Below, in pieces: positions 1 to 7,517 of a stretch of 50,814 nt of DNA. This stretch comes from JBCCXL01 sp039191605 (lineage in GTDB: Bacteria; Acidobacteriota; Thermoanaerobaculia; Multivoradales; JAHZIX01). Location of the stretch: NCBI GenBank assembly GCA_039191605.1, contig JBCCXL010000031.1:1-50814 (forward strand). Direction: 5' to 3'. A program made the position numbers and the translations under genes. The notes under the pieces are model-generated. The model saw only the letters and a program-made list of their open reading frames with translations, had not been told where the DNA came from and did not search any database. Position 1 is the first letter of the stretch; every line of letters begins with the position of its first letter.

Positions 1-146
1 CCCGGGACGCCCTGGTGGAGGCCCGGAGGCTCTTCACCCTCGCGTATCGAGAAGCGTCCCGCCTGTGGTGCCAGGGAGATCTCGACGCCCCCTTCCCGCC
101 GGGAGCGCTGCGGCCGCCGGGACCCTGGGTGCCTGCCGAGGCCTAG
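1..146 (+). CDS. C-terminal fragment, probable REP-associated (IS200-like Y1) transposase
   Basis: An open frame enters from the left edge (first full codon at base 3) and ends with TAG at 144-146, giving 47 residues. The tail has a helical stretch (EARRLFTLAYREASRL) followed by GDLDAPFPPGALRPP. From memory this resembles the C-terminal tail of REP-associated tyrosine transposases, where a YREAS-like helix is followed by GD...FPxG.xPP. The catalytic HUH and Tyr parts would lie outside the window, so the call is tentative. Supporting context: the 11-mer GGTGCCAGGGA occurs inside this frame (67-77) and just downstream (326-336), and its reverse complement is the core of the repeat array at 45918-46287. 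It could also be an unrelated small ORF. Confidence 0.4.
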   Translation, partial: RDALVEARRLFTLAYREASRLWCQGDLDAPFPPGALRPPGPWVPAEA

Positions 147-362
147 AAAGGCGCCAACCCAGCGTTCCTGCTCGATCGCCTCTAATGCCCTCAAGCTCTC
201 ACCACTTGTTCCAACAAGCATAAGAGCAGCAGAAGATCTATTGACCGGCAGAAGAAGCCGAGACGGGCGAGAAGAACCATGCCGAATCAAGGCATGTTCC
301 AACGATCGGAGCGACAAGTCGCCCGGGTGCCAGGGAAGTGACCAAAGCCCCTCAAATAGAGA
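147..362. other. Intergenic, convergent, with small hairpin
   Basis: This gap separates the left-edge frame from the convergent patatin-like gene. It holds a 6-bp inverted repeat CATGCC/GGCATG (278-283 and 291-296), which could be a weak terminator for the minus-strand lipase gene, and one GGTGCCAGGGA repeat core (326-336). No RNA gene was seen. Confidence 0.4.
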
Positions 363-1580
363 TTAGGCGTCCGAGTTCGACTGCCGAGCCAACACACCCT
401 CCAGGCGATCCAATAGCCCCCCCAGCTCCCCCACGACCGCCACCCCATCCGAAGCTGCTGGTCGATCCAGCCCCACGTGATCCCACAGACTCCGCTCTTC
501 GTCCTCCAGCAGCTCCCGGTCCAGCGCCAGACCATGCCTCGCGAGTACACCCATCAGCTCATCAAAGCGCTCCCGCAGCTCTCTCCGAGTAGCCCGATAG
601 GCGTGATCACACAGCTCCCGCCGCCCGCGGAAACTGAAGATATTGCGGAAGAACATTCGGTAATCGTCCCGACGCGGCTCCAGCAACACGATGTCCTTGC
701 CGCTGAAGGTCGAGTCATAGCGCGCCATCCCCACTTCCAGCCGCGAATGAATCAACGTCCTGAAGGTCTGAGACAGCACCGTCGGCAGCCCCCGGTCGAT
801 CAATCGCCCTCGCTTCATGATCCCCCGCTCCACCGCCGACACCGTATCCACCGGCACAATCGGGTTGATGCACAACAGCAGATCGGCGCCAGACTCCAGG
901 GCTACCGACGCGTGGAGCGTCTTCAGCAGCACTCCATCGACATAGAACCTGCCATCGATCTCTACCGGCGGATAAAGCCCCGGCAGCGCGCTGCTGGCCT
1001 GCACCGCTCGCGAGATCGGCACGTGATCGAAACCCTCGGATCCGAAGCGCACCGCCTCACCGCTATCCAGGTCCGCCGCCACCACGATCAGCTGGCGATC
1101 CAGCTGGCGAAAGTCGTCCGTGCGTCCCTTGATGGAGTAGATCTTCTCCAGATACTCACGGATCGGCCGATTGTCGAAGAGCCCCACCGGCAGAGCTCGC
1201 GACAGTCGGGTCAACGACTCCTGGACGGAGTGATCTCCCGGCCGCCGCAAATAGTCCATAGCCGCCTCCGCGGCGAGCTTCGGGACCGTCAACGAGCGCC
1301 GCAGGATCTCCCCCAACGCCGGCGTAAGAAAGGTTTCCGGGATGAACGGATGCTCACCAGGCTCGTTCTTAACGATGGCACGACACATCTGTGCCGTGGT
1401 CAATCCATTTGCCAAGTTGGCGCCGACAAAGGCACCAGCGCTGACTCCAACGTACACCACCGCGTCGTTGAGGTCAGCCCCCACCAGCGCTTCGTCGAGG
1501 GCCCTCAGGGCGCCGATCTCGTAGATCGCGCCCCCAGGGCCCCCGCCCGCTAGCGCCAGGCCGATGGAGCGTCCGTTCAT
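363..1580 (-). CDS. Patatin-like phospholipase family protein
   Basis: Predicted serine lipid acyl hydrolase of about 405 aa. Near the N-terminus it shows the oxyanion glycine motif GGGPGG and then the nucleophile elbow GVSAGA (GxSxG). The dyad aspartate is in YVDGVLLKT, where many patatins have DGG or DGA. There is no signal peptide, so it is probably cytoplasmic. It follows the first phasin gene by about 17 bases in the same direction, so it is likely the last gene of a PHA-granule operon. A role in granule lipid or polymer turnover is inference from position only. The start is ambiguous: ATG at 1580 is chosen; a GTG at 1589 is in frame and neither has a strong ribosome site. The C-terminal 120 residues are arginine-rich and helical. 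Confidence 0.8.
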   Translation of the reverse strand: MNGRSIGLALAGGGPGGAIYEIGALRALDEALVGADLNDAVVYVGVSAGAFVGANLANGLTTAQMCRAIVKNEPGEHPFIPETFLTPALGEILRRSLTVPKLAAEAAMDYLRRPGDHSVQESLTRLSRALPVGLFDNRPIREYLEKIYSIKGRTDDFRQLDRQLIVVAADLDSGEAVRFGSEGFDHVPISRAVQASSALPGLYPPVEIDGRFYVDGVLLKTLHASVALESGADLLLCINPIVPVDTVSAVERGIMKRGRLIDRGLPTVLSQTFRTLIHSRLEVGMARYDSTFSGKDIVLLEPRRDDYRMFFRNIFSFRGRRELCDHAYRATRRELRERFDELMGVLARHGLALDRELLEDEERSLWDHVGLDRPAASDGVAVVGELGGLLDRLEGVLARQSNSDA

Positions 1581-1597
1581 CCCAGCCACGGTGGCGC

Positions 1598-2074
1598 TCA
1601 GGCCTTTTCCGTAGCCTTCTTCGTGGCCCGCGACGCGGTCTTTCTCGCCGCGGGCTTCTTCGCGGCCTTCGCCGGCGCGGAAGCCAATCCGTCGATCTTG
1701 GACGTCAACTCCTCCACCCGGGAGGTCAGGGTCTGGATCTCGTCCCGGGTCGGAACGCCCAGGCGGTGCAGGGCGCTAGCCACCCGATCATCTACCGTCT
1801 TGGAGAGGTCGCCGAAGAGGTCTCGAGCGGAGCCCTTGGCCTTACCGACGGTCTCGTCAACCTGGTCGCGGAGCTCCTCCGCTCCCTGACTCACCGCGTT
1901 GCGGCCCCGGCTCTCAAAGGTCTCCCCCTTCTCTACCAGGGACTTGAAGAGCTTGCCGCCCTCCTCTTCCACGGTGGCCAGGGCACCGAGACCGGCGAGC
2001 CAGATCTTGTTAGCAGAAGCGGCCACTTCTTCGCGCAGGCCGGAACGTTCTTCTTGAGTCTTGGTATCGGACAT
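1598..2074 (-). CDS. Phasin-family PHA granule protein with Ala/Lys-rich tail
   Basis: PHA granule-associated protein of the PhaI/PhaF kind. The N-terminal block KIWLAGLGALATVEEEGGKLF followed by LVEKGE is the family hallmark. The middle is amphipathic helix (about residues 50-100), then LGVPTRDEIQTLTSRVEELTSKI, a short leucine-zipper-like coiled coil. The last 25 residues are Ala/Lys/Arg-rich (KKPAARKTASRATKKA), like the histone H1-like tail of PhaF, which can contact DNA. Start: ATG at 2074 is preferred because AAAGG lies 10 bases upstream; a GTG at 2083 is in frame but overlaps that site. It lies between the second phasin and the patatin-like gene, all on the minus strand. Confidence 0.88.
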   Translation of the reverse strand: MSDTKTQEERSGLREEVAASANKIWLAGLGALATVEEEGGKLFKSLVEKGETFESRGRNAVSQGAEELRDQVDETVGKAKGSARDLFGDLSKTVDDRVASALHRLGVPTRDEIQTLTSRVEELTSKIDGLASAPAKAAKKPAARKTASRATKKATEKA

Positions 2075-2140
2075 GGTGTTCACACCTTTCTTAGCTTGAT
2101 CAGATGAACCAGGGAAAGCTTTTCTTCGCGTGCTTTCAGC

Positions 2141-2614
2141 TCAGGACGCGGAGCTCGAACCGAGAGCATCGACCTTCCGGTTGAGCTGCTCGATCCTCTC
2201 GTTGAGGGTCTGGATATCGTCGTAGGTCGGCACGCCGAAGCGCTGCAGGGTCTCGTTGGTCGCCTGGGTGGCGGACTTCACGCCCTGCTCGACGGTGCCG
2301 GTAGCCCATTCCCGAACCTTGCGCGAGTTCTCTCGGGTCGAGCTCAGGGTCTCTTGCAGGGACTGCTTGCGCTCGGCCCGAAAGGTCTCGCCGCGATCCA
2401 CCAAGCGCTCGAAGGCGCCACGACCCTGTTCTTCCGCCTCGGCGACGGCGCCGAGGCCGGCGAGCCAAACCTTACGACCGAGGGAGGAGAGATCTCCTCC
2501 CAGGCGCTCCAGGCGCTCGGTGGGAATCGACTGCCGCAGCTCGGCAAGTCGGGAGCTCACGGTTTCGGCGGCCTTCTGCGTGATGGCTTCGGGGGTTTCG
2601 TTGGTCGTCGTCAT
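2141..2614 (-). CDS. Phasin-family PHA granule protein
   Basis: A second phasin of 157 aa, paralogous to its downstream neighbour: it shares KVWLAGLGAVAEAEEQGRGAFERLVDRGE and the C-terminal block FGVPTYDDIQTLNERIEQLNRKVDAL. It has an extra N-terminal helix of about 45 residues and lacks the Ala/Lys tail. This pairing (one granule coat protein, one with a DNA-binding-type tail) recalls PhaI/PhaF of pseudomonads; the division of labour is inference. The start is well supported: AGGAGGA lies 7 bases before ATG. The 298-base gap upstream probably holds its promoter; I see no TGCCGC palindrome there. Confidence 0.88.
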   Translation of the reverse strand: MTTTNETPEAITQKAAETVSSRLAELRQSIPTERLERLGGDLSSLGRKVWLAGLGAVAEAEEQGRGAFERLVDRGETFRAERKQSLQETLSSTRENSRKVREWATGTVEQGVKSATQATNETLQRFGVPTYDDIQTLNERIEQLNRKVDALGSSSAS

Positions 2615-2912
2615 GATCGATTCCTCCTATTGGCGCTCGAAGATAGACCTTCGGCATACTCCCCCTTAGAACGGGTCTATGGGGGTGGCTTCAGGAGCCT
2701 GGCCCTTGGGGACCTGGCGCGATCTCGAGGTCGCTGAGAACGATTCTCCCGGACGGGAGCGTTCCTATTGAGTAACGTGAGGGGCGCTTACCAAAGAGGC
2801 GGTCGCCCAGTGGGTTAGAGTCTCGGGAGACAAGCTCAGCGAGTCGCGAGGGGCCTTCTCAGGCCGCCGGGCTTTCTCGCTTTTCTACCCTTGCGGACTC
2901 CTGTCCCACTCC
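2615..2912. other. Intergenic before the phasin genes
   Basis: This lies between the phaR stop and the phasin start, both on the minus strand. It contains a short CTCCCG/CGGGAG hairpin near 2744-2760, a possible weak phaR terminator. An inverted repeat ATAGACC/GGTCTAT (24-base spacer, about 2645-2685) lies just upstream of the phasin ribosome site and could be a regulatory element. No good -35/-10 pair and no TGCCGC-type operator were recognised. Confidence 0.35.
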
Positions 2913-3548
2913 TTAATTCACTTTCGATGCAGCACTCTCGGACGCGGCACCCTCGGACGCAACCTTAGTCCTGGAGCCGCGAGTCGTGCGCCGAGCCGGC
3001 GCCTTCTTCTTCGCTCCAGAATCGGCGCCTTCCGCCGTGCCGAATTCGTCGCTCTTCGCCGTCGCCTTGCGGCGAGTGGCCGGCTTACGGCTGGAGCTGG
3101 AAGTCTTCTTGCTAGCCGACGGCGACGGCTCTTCGACTCGCTGCTCTTCTAAATCTCCGAGGGTCGTCTCCAGGCTCTCCAGACGCAGGCGGAGATGATC
3201 CATCTCCTCCCGCACTCGGCGTACCGGCCCGAGACGATCGACCCCAGCGCGAACGATGCGGTCCACTCGCGACTGCACCTGTTCGACTCCGTTGGAGAAG
3301 GCCTTCTCACCGAGTCGAACGAGATCGTGGAGTAATTCACTGGGCAGGAACGCGGTCCCCTTCCGCCCCTCTTCCAGAATGATCTGGGTCAGGGTCTGTG
3401 CCGTGACGTCGGCATGGGTAGAGTTGTCGACCACCTTGACTTCCTGTCCCTCGCGCACCCACGTTGAGATGTCTTCGAGAGAGACGTAGCGGCTCTCCTC
3501 GGTGTCGTAGAGCTTGCGGCTCTCGTAGCGCTTGATGACCCGAATCAT
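2913..3548 (-). CDS. phaR: PHA synthesis regulator PhaR
   Basis: Transcriptional repressor that senses PHA polymer and controls phasin and synthase genes. The first 60 residues, beginning MIRVIKRYESRKLYDT, carry the canonical PHA-accumulation regulator DNA-binding domain (family PF07879) with YVSLEDISTWVREGQEVKVVDNST. A coiled-coil-like segment follows (residues 75-140). The last 70 residues are rich in Lys, Arg, Ala and Ser (KKTSSSSRKPATRRKATAK), an unusual basic tail for this family. Start: ATG at 3548 has GGAG nine bases upstream and matches family N-termini; ATG 3563 and TTG 3572 are in-frame alternatives. Its own promoter (3636-3685) contains two palindromes, consistent with autoregulation. 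No PHA synthase gene is in the window. Confidence 0.9.
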   Translation of the reverse strand: MIRVIKRYESRKLYDTEESRYVSLEDISTWVREGQEVKVVDNSTHADVTAQTLTQIILEEGRKGTAFLPSELLHDLVRLGEKAFSNGVEQVQSRVDRIVRAGVDRLGPVRRVREEMDHLRLRLESLETTLGDLEEQRVEEPSPSASKKTSSSSRKPATRRKATAKSDEFGTAEGADSGAKKKAPARRTTRGSRTKVASEGAASESAASKVN

Positions 3549-3572
3549 CGGCAGGATCTCCATATCTTCCAA

Positions 3573-3985
3573 AGTTCGACGAGGAACGCGTTCTGAATCG
3601 AGGCCTGAGGACCGGAAGTCCTCGCTGACAGGATGAATTTACCGCAGCGCGGCATAGCTGTCAAGGATTATTCCGCAGTGCGGCATAACTTCCTCGGAAG
3701 TCCTAGAAGAGCACTTAAGCTAAAGGAAATAAATGATTTAAATCCATTCAAAGCATGAAAAACCGAATTCTAATGCCGCAGTAAGACGAAAATTTCTTCC
3801 TCAGATTGCACCGAAAACCGAACGAAAGCGCCGCTAAAGCCCCCCGAATTGACGCGACGCGGCATAGGAAGCGGGCAACCTTCTGCACCTTCATCACGCA
3901 TCGCCCCAGAGTCTTCTACAGCGCCATCAAGCCCGAGCTGACCGCGCCTCCTCAATCTCTGGACCAGCAGCCCCCCACCCTAAAA
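3573..3985. other. Intergenic upstream of phaR, extra operator-like sites
   Basis: This gap lies between phaR and the arsA-like gene. Besides the phaR promoter it carries a plus-strand TCTAAT (3769-3774) whose last T begins a TGCCGC half-site (3774-3779), and a one-mismatch palindrome at 3850-3864 (TGACGC-GAC-GCGGCA). The middle (3700-3800) is clearly AT-richer than its surroundings. A plus-strand transcript from 3769 is conceivable, but I find no convincing gene for it. Confidence 0.5.
3636..3685 (-). promoter_or_regulatory. phaR promoter with two palindromic operators
   Basis: On the minus strand TTGACA (3659-3664) and TAAATT (3636-3641) are separated by exactly 17 bases, a near-consensus promoter. 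The operator TGCCGC-N3-GCGGCA, with one mismatch, fills the spacer (3640-3654). A second copy, also with one mismatch, sits just upstream of the -35 (3671-3685), 31 bases centre to centre, or about three helical turns. This geometry is typical of repression, and autorepression by PhaR is the natural reading. Known PhaR sites are TGC-rich palindromes of similar spacing; identity of the binder here is inference. Confidence 0.75.
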
Positions 3986-5110
3986 TCACTCCTGAGTCAG
4001 CTCCGAAATCAGGTCTCGGCCAAGTACCTCCAGCGCCCCAAGGTGAGTCGGCTCGTCCGCCATCATCGGTAGCGCCACCAGGGGATGCTGGGAGAGTAAG
4101 GCTCTCAGGCTCTCGACCCCCTGATGATCCCGCTGCCCGAGCCACCGCATCAGCTCATGCCCTTCGCCGCTCCCCGGCCCCCACGGCAGCTCGCCTTTCC
4201 CCCCTGATGAGTCGAGTCTGGGGTGCACTCGGTTGACCACCACCGAGGCGAGGCGGTGCCCCGACTCTTCGAGCTTGCGGGCAAAGAAGAGAGCATCCGG
4301 CACCCGCTCCTCCCCCGGTCCAGCCACCAAGAGAAAAGACGTGCGAGGGCTGCGTAGCAGCTTCTGAACCTCCGCGGCCCGAGAGTGGAAGCCGTCGTAG
4401 AGCGGACCGAAGGCGCGGAAGAACTCGGAGACGTCTCGCAGAAAATCGAGGCCGATGAGCTCGTCCAGAAAGCGCTCCATCCGTCGCCCGAGCCGTCCGA
4501 GGCGCCGTGCGGCCCGAAGCTGGCCGCGGGAATCGAACCATTCCCGCACCGCGATCTTCAGCGCTCGGCTATCCAGAAACTCAGTGATGCGCTGCGGGGC
4601 CTCGAGAAAATCGAGGGCCTGGGTGGTGGGCGGGGTATCGAGGATCACCCGATCGTAGCGTTCCTGCGCCGCCACCTCGAACAGGCGTTCGACAGCCATG
4701 TACTCCAGAATGCCGGAGAGGGAGCCCGAGAGGTGCTGATAGAAGCGATTCTCGAGGATGCGCCGTCTCGACTCAGCATCCGGCGCGTAGCGCTCCACCA
4801 GGCGATCGAAGGTTCGTCGCGCGTCCAGCAGGCTGACGTCCAGCTCGCCCGGAGCGGATTCCGGAAGCGCCACCGCCACCTCGGATTCTCGCGCTTCTTC
4901 CCCGACGCCGAGGGCATCTTTGAGCCGCAGGGAGGGATCGAAGGTCATCACTAGCACCCGCTCTCCTTCGAGGGCCGCCACCACCCCGAGGCTGGCGGCC
5001 AGCGTCGTCTTTCCAACGCCGCCGGATCCCACCACCACGGTCAGGGGATCTCGCAGCCCCCGACTCGTTCCCGCTTTCGACCCAACGCCTCGATTCAATG
5101 TTTCGCTCAT
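3986..5110 (-). CDS. ArsA/GET3-type ATPase, second of a pair
   Basis: SIMIBI-class ATPase of 374 aa. It has the deviant Walker A GSGGVGKT (residues 28-35), TFDPSLRLKDALG after strand 2, and the Walker B/switch segment VILDTPPTTQALDFL. The helical central region (FFRAFGPLYDGF) is typical of ArsA-like proteins. The second half of a fused ArsA is absent, so it would act as a dimer or with the partner gene. Its ATG overlaps the partner's stop (ATGA, 5107-5110) after a GGAGG site, so the two are translationally coupled. Similar adjacent pairs are known in mycobacteria (Rv3679/Rv3680). There are no arsB, arsC or arsR neighbours, so an arsenite pump role is not supported. Client or substrate is unknown. 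Confidence 0.8.
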   Translation of the reverse strand: MSETLNRGVGSKAGTSRGLRDPLTVVVGSGGVGKTTLAASLGVVAALEGERVLVMTFDPSLRLKDALGVGEEARESEVAVALPESAPGELDVSLLDARRTFDRLVERYAPDAESRRRILENRFYQHLSGSLSGILEYMAVERLFEVAAQERYDRVILDTPPTTQALDFLEAPQRITEFLDSRALKIAVREWFDSRGQLRAARRLGRLGRRMERFLDELIGLDFLRDVSEFFRAFGPLYDGFHSRAAEVQKLLRSPRTSFLLVAGPGEERVPDALFFARKLEESGHRLASVVVNRVHPRLDSSGGKGELPWGPGSGEGHELMRWLGQRDHQGVESLRALLSQHPLVALPMMADEPTHLGALEVLGRDLISELTQE

Positions 5111-6156
5111 CGCTCCTCCCCCACTTCCGTCGCTTCTGAATCCATAGCTTCTGCAGCCGTGGCTTCACAGCACTCCCCGAAGGCCTCAGCGAGGCCTTGC
5201 TGCAGCTCTTTGATCAACTCCGGCCCCCGCGCCAGCGGCAGCAGCGGCAGCAGGGCCTGAGGGCCGTTCCAGGAGGCTTCCAGGCGAGCCACCTCCCGCT
5301 GGTTGATGCGGCGACGGCGGATCCAGGCGAGAGCCGCTGCATCGCCGGCGGCGACCTGCGCCTCGGGATCCTCTTCCCAGGCCTCCGGCAGCCGCGGATA
5401 GAGCCCGTTGATCACCAGGGCGTCGGCCCGCCGCCCTAGGCGCTGGCGGATGGTCTCGAAGAGCTCCAGCACCTCTTGAGCGGGCAACTCCTCCGCCAGG
5501 GTCACGGCGACGATTCCCAGCGCTTCGGGGCGCGAGATGAAGCTCGCCAGCTCCCGGGCCCGGCGTCCAACCGGCCCGTCCTGGATCACCTCCGACAGCA
5601 GCAGCGGTGCGGCCAACAGGCTCACTCCGTGCCCCGTGGCGGGCGCGTCCAGGATCACCAGGTCGAAGGGGCCAAGACCATCTTCCCCCCGCTCTCGGGT
5701 GCGGTGCTCCGCGTAATCCAGCACCGCGACCTCCTTGAGCCCCGGAGCTCCCTCCGAAAGCTGCTGATAGGTCTCGGAGCTCAGCACCCGGCGCTGCAGC
5801 AACCCCATCGCCAGATGGCGGCGCACCAGTTGATCCAGGGCTGCCCGCGGCTTGAGGTTCTGCACGAAGAGCCGATCATCGATGCGCACCACATCCCCGC
5901 CCGATGGCGGTGCCGCCAGCAGCTGATGGACGTTCTCCCGAGGGTCGATCTCGACGATCAATACCTTGCGCCGGCGCCCTCGCAGAGAGTCTGCTCCGCC
6001 GCGAGCAAAGAGCGTGGCCAAAGACGCCGCCACCGCGCTCTTTCCGACGCCGCCTTTGCCCGTCACCACCAGGAAGCGGCGTCGAGAAAGGCTCTGGAGA
6101 AGGCTCTCTCCAGAGCCCGAAGGTTGTTGCACGGAGGGGGACGAAGTGGTCGACAT
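5107..6156 (-). CDS. ArsA/GET3-type ATPase, first of a pair
   Basis: ArsA-family ATPase of 349 aa. It has a textbook deviant Walker A GKGGVGKS at residues 33-40, VLIVEIDPRENVHQLL, and VILDAPATGHGVSLL as the Walker B/switch II region. A 25-residue Ser/Gln-rich leader precedes the P-loop and an Ala/Glu-rich tail ends the protein. The lysine-type deviant P-loop suggests it is the hydrolytically competent half of a heteromeric pair with the overlapping downstream gene. An AAGG site lies six bases before the ATG. It is divergent from hemB, and the 359-base gap between them holds the large palindrome at 6390-6433. Function beyond ATP-driven protein or anion handling cannot be inferred. Confidence 0.8.
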   Translation of the reverse strand: MSTTSSPSVQQPSGSGESLLQSLSRRRFLVVTGKGGVGKSAVAASLATLFARGGADSLRGRRRKVLIVEIDPRENVHQLLAAPPSGGDVVRIDDRLFVQNLKPRAALDQLVRRHLAMGLLQRRVLSSETYQQLSEGAPGLKEVAVLDYAEHRTRERGEDGLGPFDLVILDAPATGHGVSLLAAPLLLSEVIQDGPVGRRARELASFISRPEALGIVAVTLAEELPAQEVLELFETIRQRLGRRADALVINGLYPRLPEAWEEDPEAQVAAGDAAALAWIRRRRINQREVARLEASWNGPQALLPLLPLARGPELIKELQQGLAEAFGECCEATAAEAMDSEATEVGEER

Positions 6157-6515
6157 ACCAGCCTTTCGCCTGCCGTGACGCCCGGCGACCTCCGTCGAGA
6201 CGAGACGGCCGCCTTAAACATCTCTTGGAGACCTCGAGAGAACCGGAAGCCCCGCTGCAGGATTCTAGGAAACGATATTCCAGGAAGTAGTCTTCGAGAG
6301 AACATTCTCCGAAGTTGCGTTCTCCGAAGTTGTGATCTCCCCTCGAGGAGAGCTCCTGCTGGAGCAGCGGCTCGCCGCGAAGACCGGTCCTGGCAAATTT
6401 CTATGCCGCGCTGCGGCAGGAAGAATTTGCCAGATCCGGAGTTCAGCGTCAAGCACCTCTGCCGCGACCTCGCTCCCCCCCCGCTGCGGGGTGAGTTGTG
6501 GTAGAAGTGGCAACC
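6157..6515. promoter_or_regulatory. Divergent intergenic arsA pair / hemB
   Basis: This region must hold promoters for both directions. Two 15-base direct repeats, TTCTCCGAAGTTG with a G-ended tail, lie at about 6304-6318 and 6319-6333. A short GGAGAGCTCC palindrome follows near 6345. The strongest element is the long palindrome annotated separately at 6390-6433. I could not identify unambiguous -35/-10 pairs. Confidence 0.45.
6390..6433. promoter_or_regulatory. 44-base palindrome containing a perfect TGCCGC-N3-GCGGCA operator
   Basis: The core at 6404-6418 is a perfect copy of the palindrome found at phaR. Here it is extended by outer arms CTGGCAAATT (6390-6399) and AATTTGCCAG (6424-6433), so the whole block can fold back on itself with only a one-base offset. 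It lies about 82-126 bases upstream of the hemB ATG and about 234 bases upstream of the divergent ArsA-type gene. A regulator site is more likely than a terminator because no gene runs into it and there is no T-run. Confidence 0.65.
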
Positions 6516-7517
6516 ATGACCTTTCCCGTGACCCGCCTGCGCCGCCTGCGCCGAAGCACCGTGTTTCGCCGCCTCGCCCGGGAGACTCATCTCCAGCCAT
6601 CCCAGCTGATCCTGCCTCTCTTCGCGGTCCCCGGACAGGGCGTCGAACGAGAGGTTTCTTCGATGCCCGGGGTCTTTCAACAATCGCCGGACCGCCTCGC
6701 GGAGCGCGCTCGAGAAGCCTTTGACGAAGGGATCTCGGGCGTTCTGCTCTTCGGCATTCCTGCGCACAAGGACAGCGAGGGCTCTTCCTCCTGGCAATCC
6801 GATGGTGTTGTGCAGCGAGCCCTCGAGGCCCTCGCCGAGGCCGTGCCCCAGATGGTCCGTATCGTCGATCTCTGCTTCTGCGAGTACACCGACCACGGCC
6901 ACTGCGGCGTGCTCACCACCGGGACCCCGGAGAGCATCACCGTCGACAACGACCCGACCCTCGAGAACCTGCAGCGTCAGGCCCTCTCCCTGGTGGACGC
7001 CGGGGCCCAGGTCATCGCCCCCTCGGACATGATGGACGGCCGGGTCGGCGCCCTGCGCCGGGCTCTGGACGCCGCCGACCACGGAGAGGTCGCTATCCTC
7101 TCCTACGCGGTGAAGTACGCCAGCGCCTTCTACGGCCCCTTCCGCGACGCCGCGGAATCCACTCCCTCCTTCGGCGACCGCCGCAGCTACCAGATGGACC
7201 CCTCAAACCGCCGAGAGGCGATACGGGAAGCCGCGCTCGATGTGGAGGAGGGAGCCGATGCGCTGATGGTCAAGCCGGCTCTGCCCTATCTCGACATCGT
7301 CGCCGACCTGCGGCGGCGCTTCGATCTCCCGCTGGCGGCCTATCACGTCAGCGGCGAGTACTCGATGCTCCACGCCGCGGCGCAGAAGGGCTGGCTGGAC
7401 TACGATCGAACCCTGATGGAATCACTGCTCAGCATTCGCCGAGCAGGAGCAGATTGGATCATCACCTACGGCGCCAGAGATGCGGTGCGCCTGCTGCAGC
7501 GAGGATGGGAACCTTGA
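6516..7517 (+). CDS. hemB: Delta-aminolevulinic acid dehydratase (porphobilinogen synthase)
   Basis: Condenses two 5-aminolevulinates into porphobilinogen, the second common step of tetrapyrrole synthesis. Counting from ATG 6516 it is 333 aa. The zinc site DLCFCEYTDHGHC gives Cys120, Cys122 and Cys130, the classic zinc-dependent form. The two active-site lysines are K200 in SYAVKYAS and K253 in LMVKPALP. FGIPAHKDSEGSS and APSDMMDGRVGALR are family signatures. A GTG at 6498 is in frame, but the ATG fits family N-termini. hemL follows with an overlap, so the two are one operon. The palindrome upstream suggests regulation, possibly by PhaR. Confidence 0.96.
   Translation: MTFPVTRLRRLRRSTVFRRLARETHLQPSQLILPLFAVPGQGVEREVSSMPGVFQQSPDRLAERAREAFDEGISGVLLFGIPAHKDSEGSSSWQSDGVVQRALEALAEAVPQMVRIVDLCFCEYTDHGHCGVLTTGTPESITVDNDPTLENLQRQALSLVDAGAQVIAPSDMMDGRVGALRRALDAADHGEVAILSYAVKYASAFYGPFRDAAESTPSFGDRRSYQMDPSNRREAIREAALDVEEGADALMVKPALPYLDIVADLRRRFDLPLAAYHVSGEYSMLHAAAQKGWLDYDRTLMESLLSIRRAGADWIITYGARDAVRLLQRGWEP

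Noticed and set aside
477..1553. Long plus-strand ORF opposite the patatin-like gene, and similar long shadows opposite ftsK, purA, hemA and the giants.
   Set aside because: They mirror the codon pattern of the real genes in GC-rich DNA and show no motifs or ribosome sites.
3806..4072. Plus-strand 88-aa ORF downstream of the operator-like site at 3769.
   Set aside because: TTG start without ribosome site, overlaps the arsA-like gene antisense and lacks protein-like features.
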